Source: Cryptomeria japonica
Taxonomy: Eukaryota > Streptophyta > Pinopsida > Cupressales > Cupressaceae
DNA: 64,000 nucleotides
Direction: 5' to 3'
NCBI RefSeq assembly: GCF_030272615.1
Contig: NC_081406.1
Span: 259,025,386 to 259,089,385, forward strand
The position numbers were made by a program, and so were the translations under genes. Within the stretch, counting starts at the first letter, position 1. The number at the start of each line of letters is the position of its first letter. Of this stretch, positions 1 through 11,281 are shown piece by piece. Under the pieces are notes generated by a model, which did no database searches, was not told the origin of the DNA, and worked only from the letters and a program-made list of their open reading frames with translations.

Positions 1-168
1 TACGGCTCGGTGGACAAGATATGGGTTCCTAAGCTTCCTGTGCTTGTAGTCAGCTGCGCACTTATCGGTTTTGTTTGGCCTGCTCAAACCTTTAAGCTTA
101 TTCATGATAGCAGGCAAGGCATTTGCCATTTTGTACTCCGTGGATACCAGATATCCACCCCCATGTAA
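1..168 (+). other. Open frame cut by the left window edge, unidentified
   Basis: A frame open from base 1 gives 55 codons and ends at TAA 166-168. The peptide starts YGSVDKIWVPKLP and has a hydrophobic stretch around LVVSCALIGFVW, which could be a membrane segment. Base composition here is clearly richer in G and C than the DNA that follows, so this may be the 3' end of a gene or gene fragment lying mostly outside the window. I do not recognise the family. A chance open frame or a transposon remnant is equally possible. Confidence 0.2.
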
Positions 169-3100
169 TTTTTATATTTCTTAATATAATCTTTGCAGCT
201 CTGCTACATTTTATAGAGGAAAATAATAATAATAATAATAATAATTTAAAAAATTAAAAAGAGCATTAGTAGTCTTTATAGTTTCAATAATGGTGCACTC
301 CTTGTACATTTAATCTTCAAATTATTAACTTTTAAAGAAACCAAAAAAATGATAACCATACACCTATTAATAAATTTCAGAGTGTCAATAGCCTCTCACT
401 TTTTAGTTTTTTTGGACTATACTTGATCCGTTTGTACATGACATTTGGGTCATTTGTTTACAAGTATTGGCAATTTTAAGTGCACAGTTATTGGGGCATC
501 TTTAACTAGATATCCGACAAAATTTTGAAATGTGTACTTTTTGACCTTTGTGTACATAAGAGATCCCATAAGGTGTGTCGTTACTACCCAGAAGCCATAA
601 CAATAGCTATAAGCAGTTAAGTCGCATGCCAATCTGATGCACCATTTAGAATTTGTAGATAAACGAAATTAACTATAATGACTACTGATATGCTTCCTTA
701 ATACCTTGTCACCCTCTAAAATTCTAACTGTGACAAGAGGTTAAATATTGTGAAATTTACTTTCATTGTTTCAGTTTATAGCCAATGCGACCTATCTTAC
801 TTGAAGCCTTTCTATGATTAAATGTCACGACTCTATTTCCTAAATTACAAAATAATTTACATATATTTCATTTATTAGTTTTTCTTTTAATTCTAAAAAA
901 AATACATATAATAAAATATAATTTAAATTTATTTAATTAAAATAAAATATATTATTATAAATTTCTTTATTAATTATATATTTAGAAAAACTTTTAGCTA
1001 TATATTTAAAAAAAAGTTAAAAAAATAAAATAATAATTCATATAAATCAAAATGATAACTATAAATAAATATGAAAAGAAAAAAAAAATTATTATTTAGA
1101 TAAACTAAATTTATTATGATGCATTAAATTTCATGCATAAAGCAAATCAAAATAGTATTATTTAAAGTTGATGCTTTATTAAGAAAAGCACAAATTAAAA
1201 GTAAAATCAAATATTTAATTTACATCTAATAAACTTATAAGGAGAATGTTTAAGTGCTTTTAAAAGCACATACACAATTTTAAAACTAAAGCAAATTAGA
1301 AGAATTATCCCATGTGAGCTTTAAAGAGGAGGTTTATTTTAAAGATTAATATTTTTTAAGAAAGTCAAACAAAACTCTTACTAGCCCACGTAAGAAAGTA
1401 GGAAAGTCATGCAAGAGTAAATATTAAATTAGTCTATAGAAAGCTTTCCTTAATGGAAGCTATCGAATTTTGAAAGGTAAGCAAGAAAATTTAATAAAAT
1501 TTGTATCATTCAGGGCTCAAGATAGGGCAAAATGACATGGACCTCATTTGAAATTGGGCAGTGATAAAATTAGAAGGGGTGGAAATTAATAAAGGGGAGG
1601 ATTCGTATTCAATGGAATAGAATTCATTCTTTTTGGCAATATTTTTCGTTCTTTTATTTTTACTACTACCAGGAAGGGTGTTGGCAAAAATATACAGATA
1701 TCAAATTCTTAAGATGAATGTACTGCAAAAAATATAGTGAAATATGAAATTAAGGGGGATGATTGGGGACCAGTGAACATAAGCGGCCAAAGGATAGAAA
1801 AAGAATCAATCTAGGAAGAAAAGAGGAAAATCGATCAGAGTAGAGGACAGCCACATAGAACTTTGGCCAAATCTTTCAGTGGTGAGCCAGGCTAATAGGA
1901 AAATATATGGAGGTGAGAAAGAAGAACTGTAAAACTTCTAAAGATAATTATGGACATGAATTTAGGTAATAATTTTTGAGTTAACTTGGTCGAAGTTTTT
2001 ATATGAAAAGACGTAATGAAAATAGGCTCTGAAATATAGTGTGTAATGTATTGATTTGTTCTTTACCGACAAACTATTTTAGTGTCTGAGATCACCATTT
2101 ATGTATGCACTCCCTTTTGCCTTAGTATTTTGCACACTCTTTAATTACTTTGCTTTACACCTGTAGTCACCTATGCATGAGTCTCTTAAGCTCTTCTGAA
2201 TCCCATTCCTTTGAATAATTTGTGTACTTTTTCTTGCATGAGAAAGTAAAGAGTTCAATAGGTTGTAAATCTGCCTCTTTCTCCAACAGTTCTGAGATCT
2301 TGATTTTAGATCCATGAATTAATTGTTAAGAACTTTATTTATTTATAATATATAAGATTCAACACATCCGTAGAATTTCTTGTCACATGACCAAGGATCT
2401 TAAGTGATTGCATGGGGACCGAATGACTTAACCTTGATATGTCCTTGCAAACTCGGTATGAAAGTTTTCTCTACCTATCCCAAGGAATATCTACTCTTTG
2501 TATTTTCACATGCAAATGTCGATACGTTGTGCAAGCTTTAGTGATAACGTTAAGAAAGCCACCCTCAAAAAAAGATATAAAACCTTGGCGAATTTTTATT
2601 TATTTTGGATAAAAATAATATTTTTATTGGCGAATCTTTCGTTTTTTAAAAGAAAAATATTCATTTTATTGGCGAATCTTTTTACATAAATTTTTTTTAA
2701 TAGAAAATCTTGGCAAATCTACGAAAATAATATGAGTATGAATTAATTAATATTGCTAATAATTTCATTTTAAAAAATAAATTCTTATAGAAAAGTAGAG
2801 GCCTAAGGTGGAAATCATTAATGGTTTTAAAGGGTAGACACTACTTTATTTAGTTACTTCCATTAATTTTAATTAATCTAATAGCCCTATTTGTATTTTG
2901 TGAGATAAAATGTATTTAGAATTTGTAATATTCATGGGGCCCAAAACTGTTTCTATACCATTGATTTCCATTGAGTTCAACAATTGAAAAGCAACTCAAC
3001 CCCCATGAGCATTACAACTTGTAGGTACAATTTACGTCATGTAATGCAATGATGGTCATTGGATTATATTTTGAATCAATGATGGAAACTAAAAATTTCT

Positions 3101-5550
3101 AATAAAACTCTAAAGTAACTAATAATTATAATGTATTATTGACGAATTAATTTAATTTTCAACAATGAATGTATCAAATTTTCTGGCGAATCTTTGAGTT
3201 CAAAAATTTAATAAAATAAAGTCTTTGGCAATTTAAATAAGACTAAACAAAAATTTTGTAAAAAAGTGGCTATTTATGTCACCTTAAAACTTGAACTATT
3301 AGCCAAATTTTTATTTTCAAATTTAAAAAAAAAACAAATTGACAAATATTAGCCACTAAAAAAATCACTGGCAAGCTTTTGATTTACCATGCATGAAGGT
3401 TGTGTTTGGTATAATTATTAATGATGTAAAACATGCATGTTGATTTGCTTATGACTTAGTTTAAAAGTAGCTCTTAACTAGTAATAGGCTTGATCTTGTT
3501 ATTCTCTTATCTAGCAAAGGGGGTCTACATGTGTAAAATCACAATACCTTAAGATGCGAGGTTAATCATTAGATGCTTAATTGAAATGATTGAAACATTG
3601 ATATAAAAGCCTTAGTTCTCGTGATGATTGACTAATGGGGATAGTGAGTTTAGATCAAGAATTGAAGTGTTAGACTATTATCTTTTGGCATTGGTAAGAT
3701 GTTTCTTATCAAAAGGTACAATCCTTTTTCCTTTGATATAAATTTTTATAGTTACATAATAGTTCACAATGCAATGAGTGGCAAGAACATTCCCTAACTT
3801 TATAAGTAAATGCATTGTGCTATGTTTACCTTCAAGTACAGATGTGTTAAGGTTGAATTTAATTTGATTAATAATAGTTGTGGAAATGAATATATAGATG
3901 ATTTTGAATGCACTTATATACTCTTGTATACTCTATTGTTCAAGTAGCTTCTACATGCTTATGAATGCATGGTTGTATACACATGTCTTCTTTATATGTT
4001 GATTGATAATTACTATGAAGTCACTATGTTTATATTATGATTGGGATAGGATTGAGATCACAAAAATGACTTTAGATAGATAAGAAAAGGTTGTTGCTTC
4101 CGTCTTCATATATATGTCATATGCATCAAGTGTGTGTCATGATAATGTTACATTAGTGTTAGCATGTGAATATGTCATGCTAGTTGCACAAGTTCCATTA
4201 CTCTTGCCAGTATCACATTGTTAGTCTTCCTCGTGCTGGGTTGGGTATCTTTCTTGTCATGAAAGATTCCAGGGAAGTGTAACTACTTCATGGTAGAGTG
4301 GAAACGCGCTCCGACAATGTTCTCACCCATGATGTGTTTGAGGGATCTACAGATATCAAAATTTCTCGTCAGGGTGGTCATCATGATTTGGTCTTTGTAC
4401 ATTTATTGTTTTCGACCTTGTGGTTTAGTGTAAAGGTATATGTTTCCTTATGCTTATCTTGTTGTCAGCTTATATAATTTGACTTTATATGTTGAAATGT
4501 AATTTCTTGTCTCTAATCTTATATATCTAGACATGTGACAATCATTTATTATTAATTATGTATATTTTGTGAATTATGTTATTTTGAAATTATGATGATC
4601 TTTACATTAAATATCCCTCGCAATGCTCCCGTCTTCTACGTCTCTTGTGGGTCAGTCGACCACCTGGAAGACCATCCCACTATTTGCCATTCATCGCGTC
4701 TGTTCAAAGAATATAAGCAGGATATGCTTTTAATGCGCATTACAAAATTTTGTGTAATCAAATATGCTCATTTCACAGGGTATAATTTTGGAAATGCCAA
4801 GAAAAGTAAGAATACGATAGGATTTGATTGAACCAGATCCATCGCATGACTTGAATGGTACGGTGAAGAAACAGCTAGTGGGGTAGGCAGCGCTATGAAA
4901 GACAGGCGAATTCAAAACATTCGCGTTCCTCAGCCTGCATGTAATCCTTTTCAGTGTGCACTAAGATTGTCAAACACGCACAACTCCTTAACACGGTATG
5001 GTTTCCCAATTAGATTCAGAAGTATTAAGAGTGTTAGACTTTGAAAACTCTTTTAGGTTGAACTTTCTAAATTTTTGTGTGAGTTAAATTAGATCCAAAA
5101 GTTATGCGATTGAGTAGATTCTGTTATTTGAATTTTCTAGCTTTCTTGATATTGAATAGTTTCTGAATCTTTCAAATTTTGTTTTGAAGTAAATTAGATA
5201 TAAAAATGATATAATTCGAATATTAACATTTACCCTAATTTTGATTAGTAATCTAGAACTTAACTCTTTGACCAATCAAACTCATATAATCTTTTGTCGA
5301 TATACAATAGAGAAATTGAATCCACAACCTAAAACAACAACCGAAACTGAATAAAAAGAACGACAAGATTTTCATTTTGTTATTGTGAGTACCATGCTAC
5401 TACACTCTACCATTTTTACAGTTTTAGTTCCAGGTTTCCAACGACAAGTCAAGAAGTCAATGTTTTGAATTCAACTGTGTGATATAACCGGTACAACTAT
5501 TTGTTGACCTACCCTGCTGGTTTGTTCTTTCATTGCTTTGTTTGCTCTCC
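169..5550. other. AT-rich intergenic region, no supported gene
   Basis: The stretch is dominated by A and T homopolymer runs and short frames with no family resemblance. Notable pieces are an (ATA)n-like run near 225-245, several copies of a TTGGCGAATCTTT-like motif between about 2585 and 3200, and a slightly GC-richer patch at about 4200-4930 with a 79-codon frame (4592-4831) that I cannot identify. The last few hundred bases lead into the promoter of the receptor kinase gene. I see no RNA gene, no complete transposon and no clear LTR ends. Confidence 0.5.
2585..2730. repeat. Short irregular repeat with TTGGCGAATCTTT core
   Basis: Three or four copies of a motif close to TTGGCGAATCTTT recur at roughly 45-60 base spacing, separated by A/T-rich filler. 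Related single copies lie near 3183 and 3225. It looks like a decayed minisatellite; no function can be inferred. Confidence 0.4.
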
Positions 5551-5558
5551 TATTTAAA
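5551..5558 (+). promoter_or_regulatory. Probable TATA box of the receptor kinase gene
   Basis: TATTTAAA lies about 129 bases upstream of the start codon at 5680. A start site about 30 bases downstream would leave a leader of about 100 bases, a normal arrangement for a plant gene. The flanking sequence turns GC-richer just downstream (CGCGCCACTAG). The call rests on motif and spacing only. Confidence 0.5.
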
Positions 5559-5679
5559 CGCGCCACTAGAACCAAAGGCTATGTGCCCAAATCTAGTCAT
5601 TAGCAGCCAATTGAAGACTACGTGTCTCCACATATATCTATGTTAAGTTGAAGAGCTGGGGGTTGTGAGGGACTTGAAA

Positions 5680-5751
5680 ATGGTTAGCAAAAGAAGTGTA
5701 GCCCAAATTTGGTCTCTCTTCCCCTTTGCTATGATTATTCTACTGCATAAA
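5680..5751 (+). pseudogene. 5' end of G-type lectin S-receptor-like kinase gene (start codon and signal peptide)
   Basis: ATG at 5680 opens 24 codons beginning MVSKRSVAQIWSLF and continuing into a hydrophobic run (PFAMIILLHK), a standard secretory signal peptide. The frame stops being host sequence at 5751, where a Ty3/gypsy LTR begins. The host coding frame resumes at 11282 with CQSITIDKGDTLP, the usual junction between signal peptide and B-lectin domain in this family. The last five host bases (ATAAA, 5747-5751) are repeated at 11277-11281 as the target duplication, so the two halves come from one gene interrupted by insertion. The start is favoured because it is the only ATG that gives a signal peptide in phase with the downstream exon, and because a TATA-like box lies about 130 bases upstream. 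Confidence 0.85.
5747..5751. repeat. Target site duplication ATAAA, left copy
   Basis: ATAAA immediately precedes the 5' LTR and is repeated exactly at 11277-11281 after the 3' LTR. A 5 bp duplication is the normal footprint of an LTR retrotransposon integrase and fixes the element ends at 5752 and 11276. Confidence 0.93.
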
Positions 5752-6242
5752 TGATCAGAAGAATTTTTGAATTGTATATATTTTTTTAGTTTAGTCTATC
5801 TATATGTTAGTATTTTGCAATTTTGAAGGTCTTAAGGGCATTTTTAGCCCCTGCCATTGGATAGCTAAAAGCTATCCTCTTTCAAATGTGGGTCTACATC
5901 TCTTGGAGACCTTATCAACGAGATCAACGGCTCATAGTTTTGAGTCCCGAGTAGAAAGTTATGTCTAGTTGAAGTTAGGATAAATTTTCATATAGTTTTT
6001 TTGAAAATTTTGTAGTTTTTAGATATTATTATGTAATAAACAAATGTGACTGTTGGGCTTCGATTCTCAAGAGGTCTCTGTAACCCTTGGAATCTCATGA
6101 ACTTCTATATGTTAGATTTTCGAATGAAATAGATTACTTTTTGGCTTGCTTCAATTCGATGATTTCTGGTTCTTGTAAACAAAATTTACAATACCGTAGG
6201 TTCTCATTCAGGTGTTGTCATCCGAATCCATAATTCGGATCA
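5752..6242 (+). repeat. 5' LTR of the kinase-gene gypsy element
   Basis: The 491 bp LTR begins TGATCAGAAG and ends ATTCGGATCA, so its tips form a short inverted repeat (TGATC/GATCA). It matches 10787-11276 over its whole length with about 94 percent identity by eye. Confidence 0.94.
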
Positions 6243-7379
6243 GTGGTATCAGAGAAAGTTCGCTCCTGTATGTCATATCACACGCGATCAACATATCAAA
6301 GATTGGGCTTGGAAACAAGGAATCCTTCAGACTACCTTCCTTTGAGACGCACACGATCACAGATGGCTAAGTTGCAGACAGATGATGACATTAAAACATT
6401 AGTTGAAGATGCACTAGCAAAACAACATGAAGAAATGATGGAGCAGTCCAGGCAAATGCTGGAAAGTCGTGGGTCACAAGCAAACCCACCATTTATAGGG
6501 CATACACCATTCAAGGTGCAAGTGAATTTCAATATACCCACATTCCAAGGAAAGATCGATGCAGATGCTGTTGATGATTGGGTTTCAAAACTGGAAAGAT
6601 ATTTCTCTGTCAATCAATTTTCAGATGAAGAGAAGATAACTTTCGCCCTCCTGAAAGCTGAAAACCATGTAAAAGATTTGTGGGAAGCAAAGTTAGCATC
6701 CAAGGCAACAAAAAATGGCAGCATTTTTATTTTTGACCAAAAACCCACATGGGGAGAATTCATGGAGCACATAAAGGAAGAATATTTTCCTATTGACACA
6801 TATGAACAGAAATATATGCAGTGGCAATTGCTTCGATAGAAGAAGGACCAAACTGTTCAGGAATATACTAATATGTTTCATGCCTTAACAACAAAGCTTG
6901 GCATTAGAGATTCTGAGAAGCACCGAGTTTTAAAATATCAGAGTGGACTCCACAGGTACATCCAAACCGAAATGGAATTCCTTAACATAGAGACTTTACC
7001 TAGTGCATATAAATTTGCTACCAAAATTGAGGAGAAATCAAAACAGAAAGGAAGGAGAGATAATTTCACAAACAACAGATGGAAGAGTGAAGGTGACAAA
7101 ACTACATGGAAACAAAGCTCTAAGGAACCCTCTCCCAATTCACCCACAAAAAAAACATGGAGTATGAAGAAGACACAAGAAAATGGTATGTGGTGTGAAT
7201 TTCATAAGAGTCTCTCGCATAATACAAAAGATTGCATAACCATCAAAAGCTTAATGATGGAGACGCATGAAGACAAGGCAGAATCTAAGGTGGCAGAAAC
7301 ATGCACAGAAGGAAATCATGAACAGGTCATTGAGGCTGATCCATATGCCACGGTAGCTACTACAGCCCTGGGAGGATGA
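6243..7379 (+). pseudogene. gag region of the kinase-gene gypsy element
   Basis: The frames here encode a typical gag. A charged N-terminal coiled region is followed by a capsid-like stretch (motifs FNIPTFQGKIDADAVDDW and YLQ/YQSG-type helices), a basic linker and a C/H cluster (CEFHKSLSHNTKDC) that acts as the nucleocapsid zinc-finger-like motif. It lies directly downstream of the primer site, as expected. The region is a fossil and is not open throughout. Confidence 0.82.
6244..6254 (+). other. Primer binding site, initiator-Met tRNA type
   Basis: TGGTATCAGAG starts two bases after the 5' LTR. This is the common plant primer site complementary to the 3' end of initiator methionine tRNA, and it gives the element's orientation as plus. 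Confidence 0.88.
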
Positions 7380-7399
7380 GGATAGATTGTTCCATTCAC

Positions 7400-10300
7400 A
7401 AATGTGGGTCGGAGGAAAAGCTCTGCACTTTATTGTTGATAGCGGAAGTCAAAAGAACCTAATATCAGCATAGACTGTGAAGAGACTGAATCTGAAAACA
7501 ACAACCCACCCGCAACCCTATTCAATGGGATGGGTTAGTCAAGGAAGAGATATCCAGGTGCACTAACAGTGTCGCCTTTCATACTCCATAAAGCCTTTCA
7601 AAGATGAGGTAATTTGTGATGTGGCTCCCTTAGATGTTTGTGATGTTCTATTGGGACAACCATATATGTACCAGCGACATGGTGTTTATGAGTCCAGGCC
7701 TCGCAGCGTGACCATCAGATTACGTGACCAGAAATACCGAATACTAGAGGTAAGCCCTGCATACACTAACTCTTTGATTAGTGCCAAGCAATGTAAGAGG
7801 TTAGTTGCCAAAATGGGAACATTCATTTTATTGGTGATTCGTTCTGAACAAGAAAGGAAATCTGTTTATAATTCCCACACCATCACAAACACCACAACAT
7901 TGCAGAAAAAATCTATGGATCAAATTTTGATGAAATATGACAATCTATTTAAGTTACTAACTGGGGTACCTACACACTGCCAAGTGAGACATACTATTGA
8001 TTTGATACCAGGAACTCCATTACCTAATGAACCAGTCTACCGTAGGTCAGTATTAGAGAATAATGAGATTAAGAGGCAAATACAAGAATTGATTGAGAAG
8101 GGACATATTCGTCCAAGTGCATCACCTTGTGGCAGCCCCATTGTTCTAGCAAAGAAAAAGGATGGAACCTGTAGACTTTGTATTGACTATAGGGCCTTGA
8201 ATAAAATTTCAGTCAAAACTAGGTATCCACTTCCCTGGATAGATGATTTCTTGGACCAACTTAGAGGGGCCCGATTCTTTACCAAAATTGATTTGAAATC
8301 AGAGTACCATCAAGTACCAATTGAATCAGCAGATGTGTGGAAGACAACGTTCAAATCTAAAGAGGAATTGTTTGAATGGCTAGTGATGTCTTTCGGTCTA
8401 GCAAATGCTCCAACGACATTCATGGGAATGATAAATGATATACTTAGACCATTCACTGATTCCTTCATGGTGGTATATCTAGATGACATACTCATCTTTA
8501 GCAGAACTTGGGAGGAATATTTGCAACATGTGGAAAAAATTCTCTCAACCTTACAAGAACATGGGCTTTATGCAAACAAAGAAAAGTGATCCTTTGGTAT
8601 GCAGAGTATCAGATACTTAGGATATGTTATTGACAGTGAGGGTGTCCATGTTGATCCAGAGAAGATACAGATGATTAAGGACTGGCCGTCTCCTAGAAAT
8701 CTCACAAAGTTATGAAGTTTCCTCGGGTTAGCAAACTTTTATCGCAGGTTTGTGTTGGGATTTTCCCATTTGTCTTGGCCTCTAAATCAGTCATTGAGGG
8801 GGGGGGAACACAAGCAAAGTTTAAATGGACAAGTGCTCAACAAGAAGCATTCGAGGGGCTAAAACGAAGGTTATGTTCTGCACCAGTTTTATCTCTTCCT
8901 GACCTACAACAGCCATTTGAAATACAAACAGATGCATCAGAATATGCTCTAGGGGCAGTCCTCATGCAACATGGTCATCCAATTGCATATCATAGTCAGA
9001 CCTTTTCTGATACAGTGCGTCGATATGCTACTTATGACAAGGAACTGTATGCTATTGTTCAAGCCTGGAAGCAGTGGAAACATTACATTCTGGGTAAGGA
9101 GACTGTCATCCACACAGATCACAAACCCCTTCAATTTTTTCAAACACAAGGGAAGTTGCAGAATGATCGACATCAACGATGGTCAGCATATCTTCAACAA
9201 TTTCACCTCAATATTCGCCACAAGAAGGGAAGCACTAATAAAGTAGCAGATTGTTTGAGCAGGCCTCCAATTGCAGCCATAAGTATGGTTTTGAACTCGT
9301 GTGGTCATCAAACTGAAGCCTGGGCTTGTTTGTATGAGAATGATGTTGAATTTGTAGATGTTTATAATCAATTAGTGAAGGGACAACAAGTGAATGATTT
9401 CTATTTGCAGGATGGAATGCTTTGTCACCTTGGCCAAATCTATGTGCCCAATGCAGAACGCAAAAAGTTGATATGGGAAGCTCACTATAGTAAGGTTGCT
9501 GATCACTTTGGTATAGGTAAGACTACTGCTATACTTTAGAAGTATTTCTATTGGCTAAAATTATGAAATGATGTTATTTCATATATTCAAGCCTGTACTA
9601 CATGTGCTATTGCTAAGCCTACTAATCGTAAACTTGGGCTATACTCACCACTTCCTGTTCCTGAAAAACCTTGGCACTCAGTTTCTATGGACTTTATGTC
9701 TAGTCTTCCTACCACCAAAAGAGGCCATGATTGTGTGTATGTTGTGGTAGATAGGTTCTCGAAAATGGTAGTAATAGTGGCATGTAGAAAAACCATTTCT
9801 ACAGAGCACATTGCAAAGCTATTCTTTGAATACATTTGGGTTCATTTTAGTCTGCCGAATACCATTATCTCGGATAGAGACAACAAATTTCTTAGTAACA
9901 CTAAGGGAAAAGATGGACACAAAATTGATAAAGTCTACTGCTTTCCACCCTCAAACAGATGGCCAAATAGAGGTAGTGAACCGGATGATCATACACATCC
10001 TACGAATGTATCACTCAAAACATCCCCGCACATGGGATGAAAGTCTTTCATATGTTCAGCATAGCTACAATAGGGCAATTCACAGTTCAACTGGCCACAA
10101 CCCATTTGAGGTTTGTCTTGGTTATCAGCCACTTACACCCATGGACGTTGCCATACCAATTATTCAACCTGATCTGGTTCCACATGTTGGTAAGGAGGAA
10201 GATAAGGCAACCCAGTTCATCGATAGAATTCATCATTTACAACAAGAAGTTCATGAAATTTTGGAACACACCAATAAGAAGTATAAGGTGAGACATGATG

Positions 10301-10740
10301 AACATCGTACTCCTCATAATTTTCAAGTCGGGGACAAGATGTGGCTGCATATCCAGAAGGAACGATTGCAGGTGCCAATAGGAAGCTTCGTCCTCTGCGT
10401 TATGGGCCATACACCATCATCAAGCAAGTTGGTGATAATGCTTTTGAGCTTAATTTACCTCCATTTTTGGGTCTTCATCCAGTCTTCAATGTGAAACTCT
10501 TGAAGCCACATTTTCCTTCACTATTAGATGTTGCAGATGTGGCAGAACCAATCTCCACTACAGAATTGAATCCAAATGCAGCTGCCCCATTCCAATGCGA
10601 TCAGATTGTGGACACCATGGTGAAAACACTCAAACAACAACAGATTTACTTGTACAAAGTGGTTCAAGCGGGGTAGATTGCTCAACAAGGAAAGTGGTTT
10701 ACTAGAGAGCAGCTTCAAGAACGTTTTCCTCATCTCATTC
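7400..10740 (+). pseudogene. pol region of the kinase-gene gypsy element
   Basis: Parts in order are: protease-like (VDSGSQKNL near 7430); reverse transcriptase (about 7960-8700, with FTKIDLKSEYHQ and the catalytic YLDDILIF); RNase H (about 8880-9260, with QTDASEYALGAVL, HTDHKPL and ADCLSRPP); integrase (about 9400-10330, with a CTTC zinc pair, MDFMSSLP, IISDRDNKF and FHPQTDGQ); and a C-terminal part including LHPVFNVKLLKPH. Near 10600-10740 are residues that resemble a chromodomain (WFTREQLQERFPHL), which would make this a chromovirus. The gag-pol direction matches the primer site. The region carries several breaks and is not functional. Confidence 0.9.
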
Positions 10741-10771
10741 AAAGTGTTGATGCAATGGGGCCCATTGCTTT

Positions 10772-10786
10772 CCAAGGGGGAAGTAA
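10772..10786 (+). other. Polypurine tract of the kinase-gene gypsy element
   Basis: CCAAGGGGGAAGTAA sits immediately before the 3' LTR. Its purine-rich run is the expected plus-strand priming site. Confidence 0.75.
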
Positions 10787-11276
10787 TGATCAGAAGAATT
10801 TTTGAATTGTATATATTTTTTTAGTTTAGTTTATCTATATGTTAGTATTTTGCAATTTTGAAGGTCTTAAGGGCATTTTTAGCCCCTGCCACCGGATAGT
10901 TGAAAGCTATCCTCTCTCAAATATGGGTCTACATCTCTTGGAGACCTTTCCAACGAGATCAATGGCTCGTAGTTTCGAGTCCCGAGTAGAAAGTTATGTC
11001 TAGTTGAAGTTAGGATAAATTTTCATATAGTTTTTTGAAAATTTCGTAGTTTTTAGATTTTATTATGTAATAAACAAATGTGACTGTTGGGCTTCGATTC
11101 TCAAGAAGTCTCTATGACCCTTGGAATCTCATGAACTTCTATATGTTGGATATTTGAATGAAATAGATTACTTTTTGGCTTGCTTCAATTCGATAATTTC
11201 TGATTCTTGTAAACAGAATTTACAATACCGCAGGTTCTCACTCTAGTGTTGTCATCCGAATCCATAATTCGAATCA
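10787..11276 (+). repeat. 3' LTR of the kinase-gene gypsy element
   Basis: The 490 bp LTR begins TGATCAGAAG and ends ATTCGAATCA, directly followed by the right copy of ATAAA and then host coding sequence. Its promoter region points into the receptor kinase gene, so it could in principle drive a transcript lacking the signal peptide. Confidence 0.94.
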
Positions 11277-11281
11277 ATAAA
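11277..11281. repeat. Target site duplication ATAAA, right copy
   Basis: Exact match to 5747-5751. Host codon TGC begins at the next base and keeps the original reading frame. Confidence 0.93.

Larger units (their letters stand above)
5752..11276 (+). mobile_element. Ty3/gypsy LTR retrotransposon, chromovirus-like, inserted in the receptor kinase gene
   Basis: This is a complete-length fossil element: 5' LTR, initiator-Met-type primer site, gag, protease, reverse transcriptase, RNase H, integrase, a chromodomain-like tail, polypurine tract and 3' LTR, flanked by 5 bp duplications. The pol order (integrase after RNase H) places it in Ty3/gypsy. It is broken, with at least half a dozen interruptions of the coding region. 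By hand count the two LTRs differ at about 28 of 490 positions, mostly transitions. At plant rates of roughly 2e-9 to 1.3e-8 per site per year this suggests insertion about 2 to 14 million years ago. It splits the signal peptide of the host gene in the same transcriptional direction. Confidence 0.93.

Noticed and set aside
11246-11281. Translation of the kinase ectodomain starting inside the 3' LTR
   Set aside because: The open frame extends a few codons into the LTR but has no ATG there. The first in-frame ATG is at 11492, within the lectin domain.
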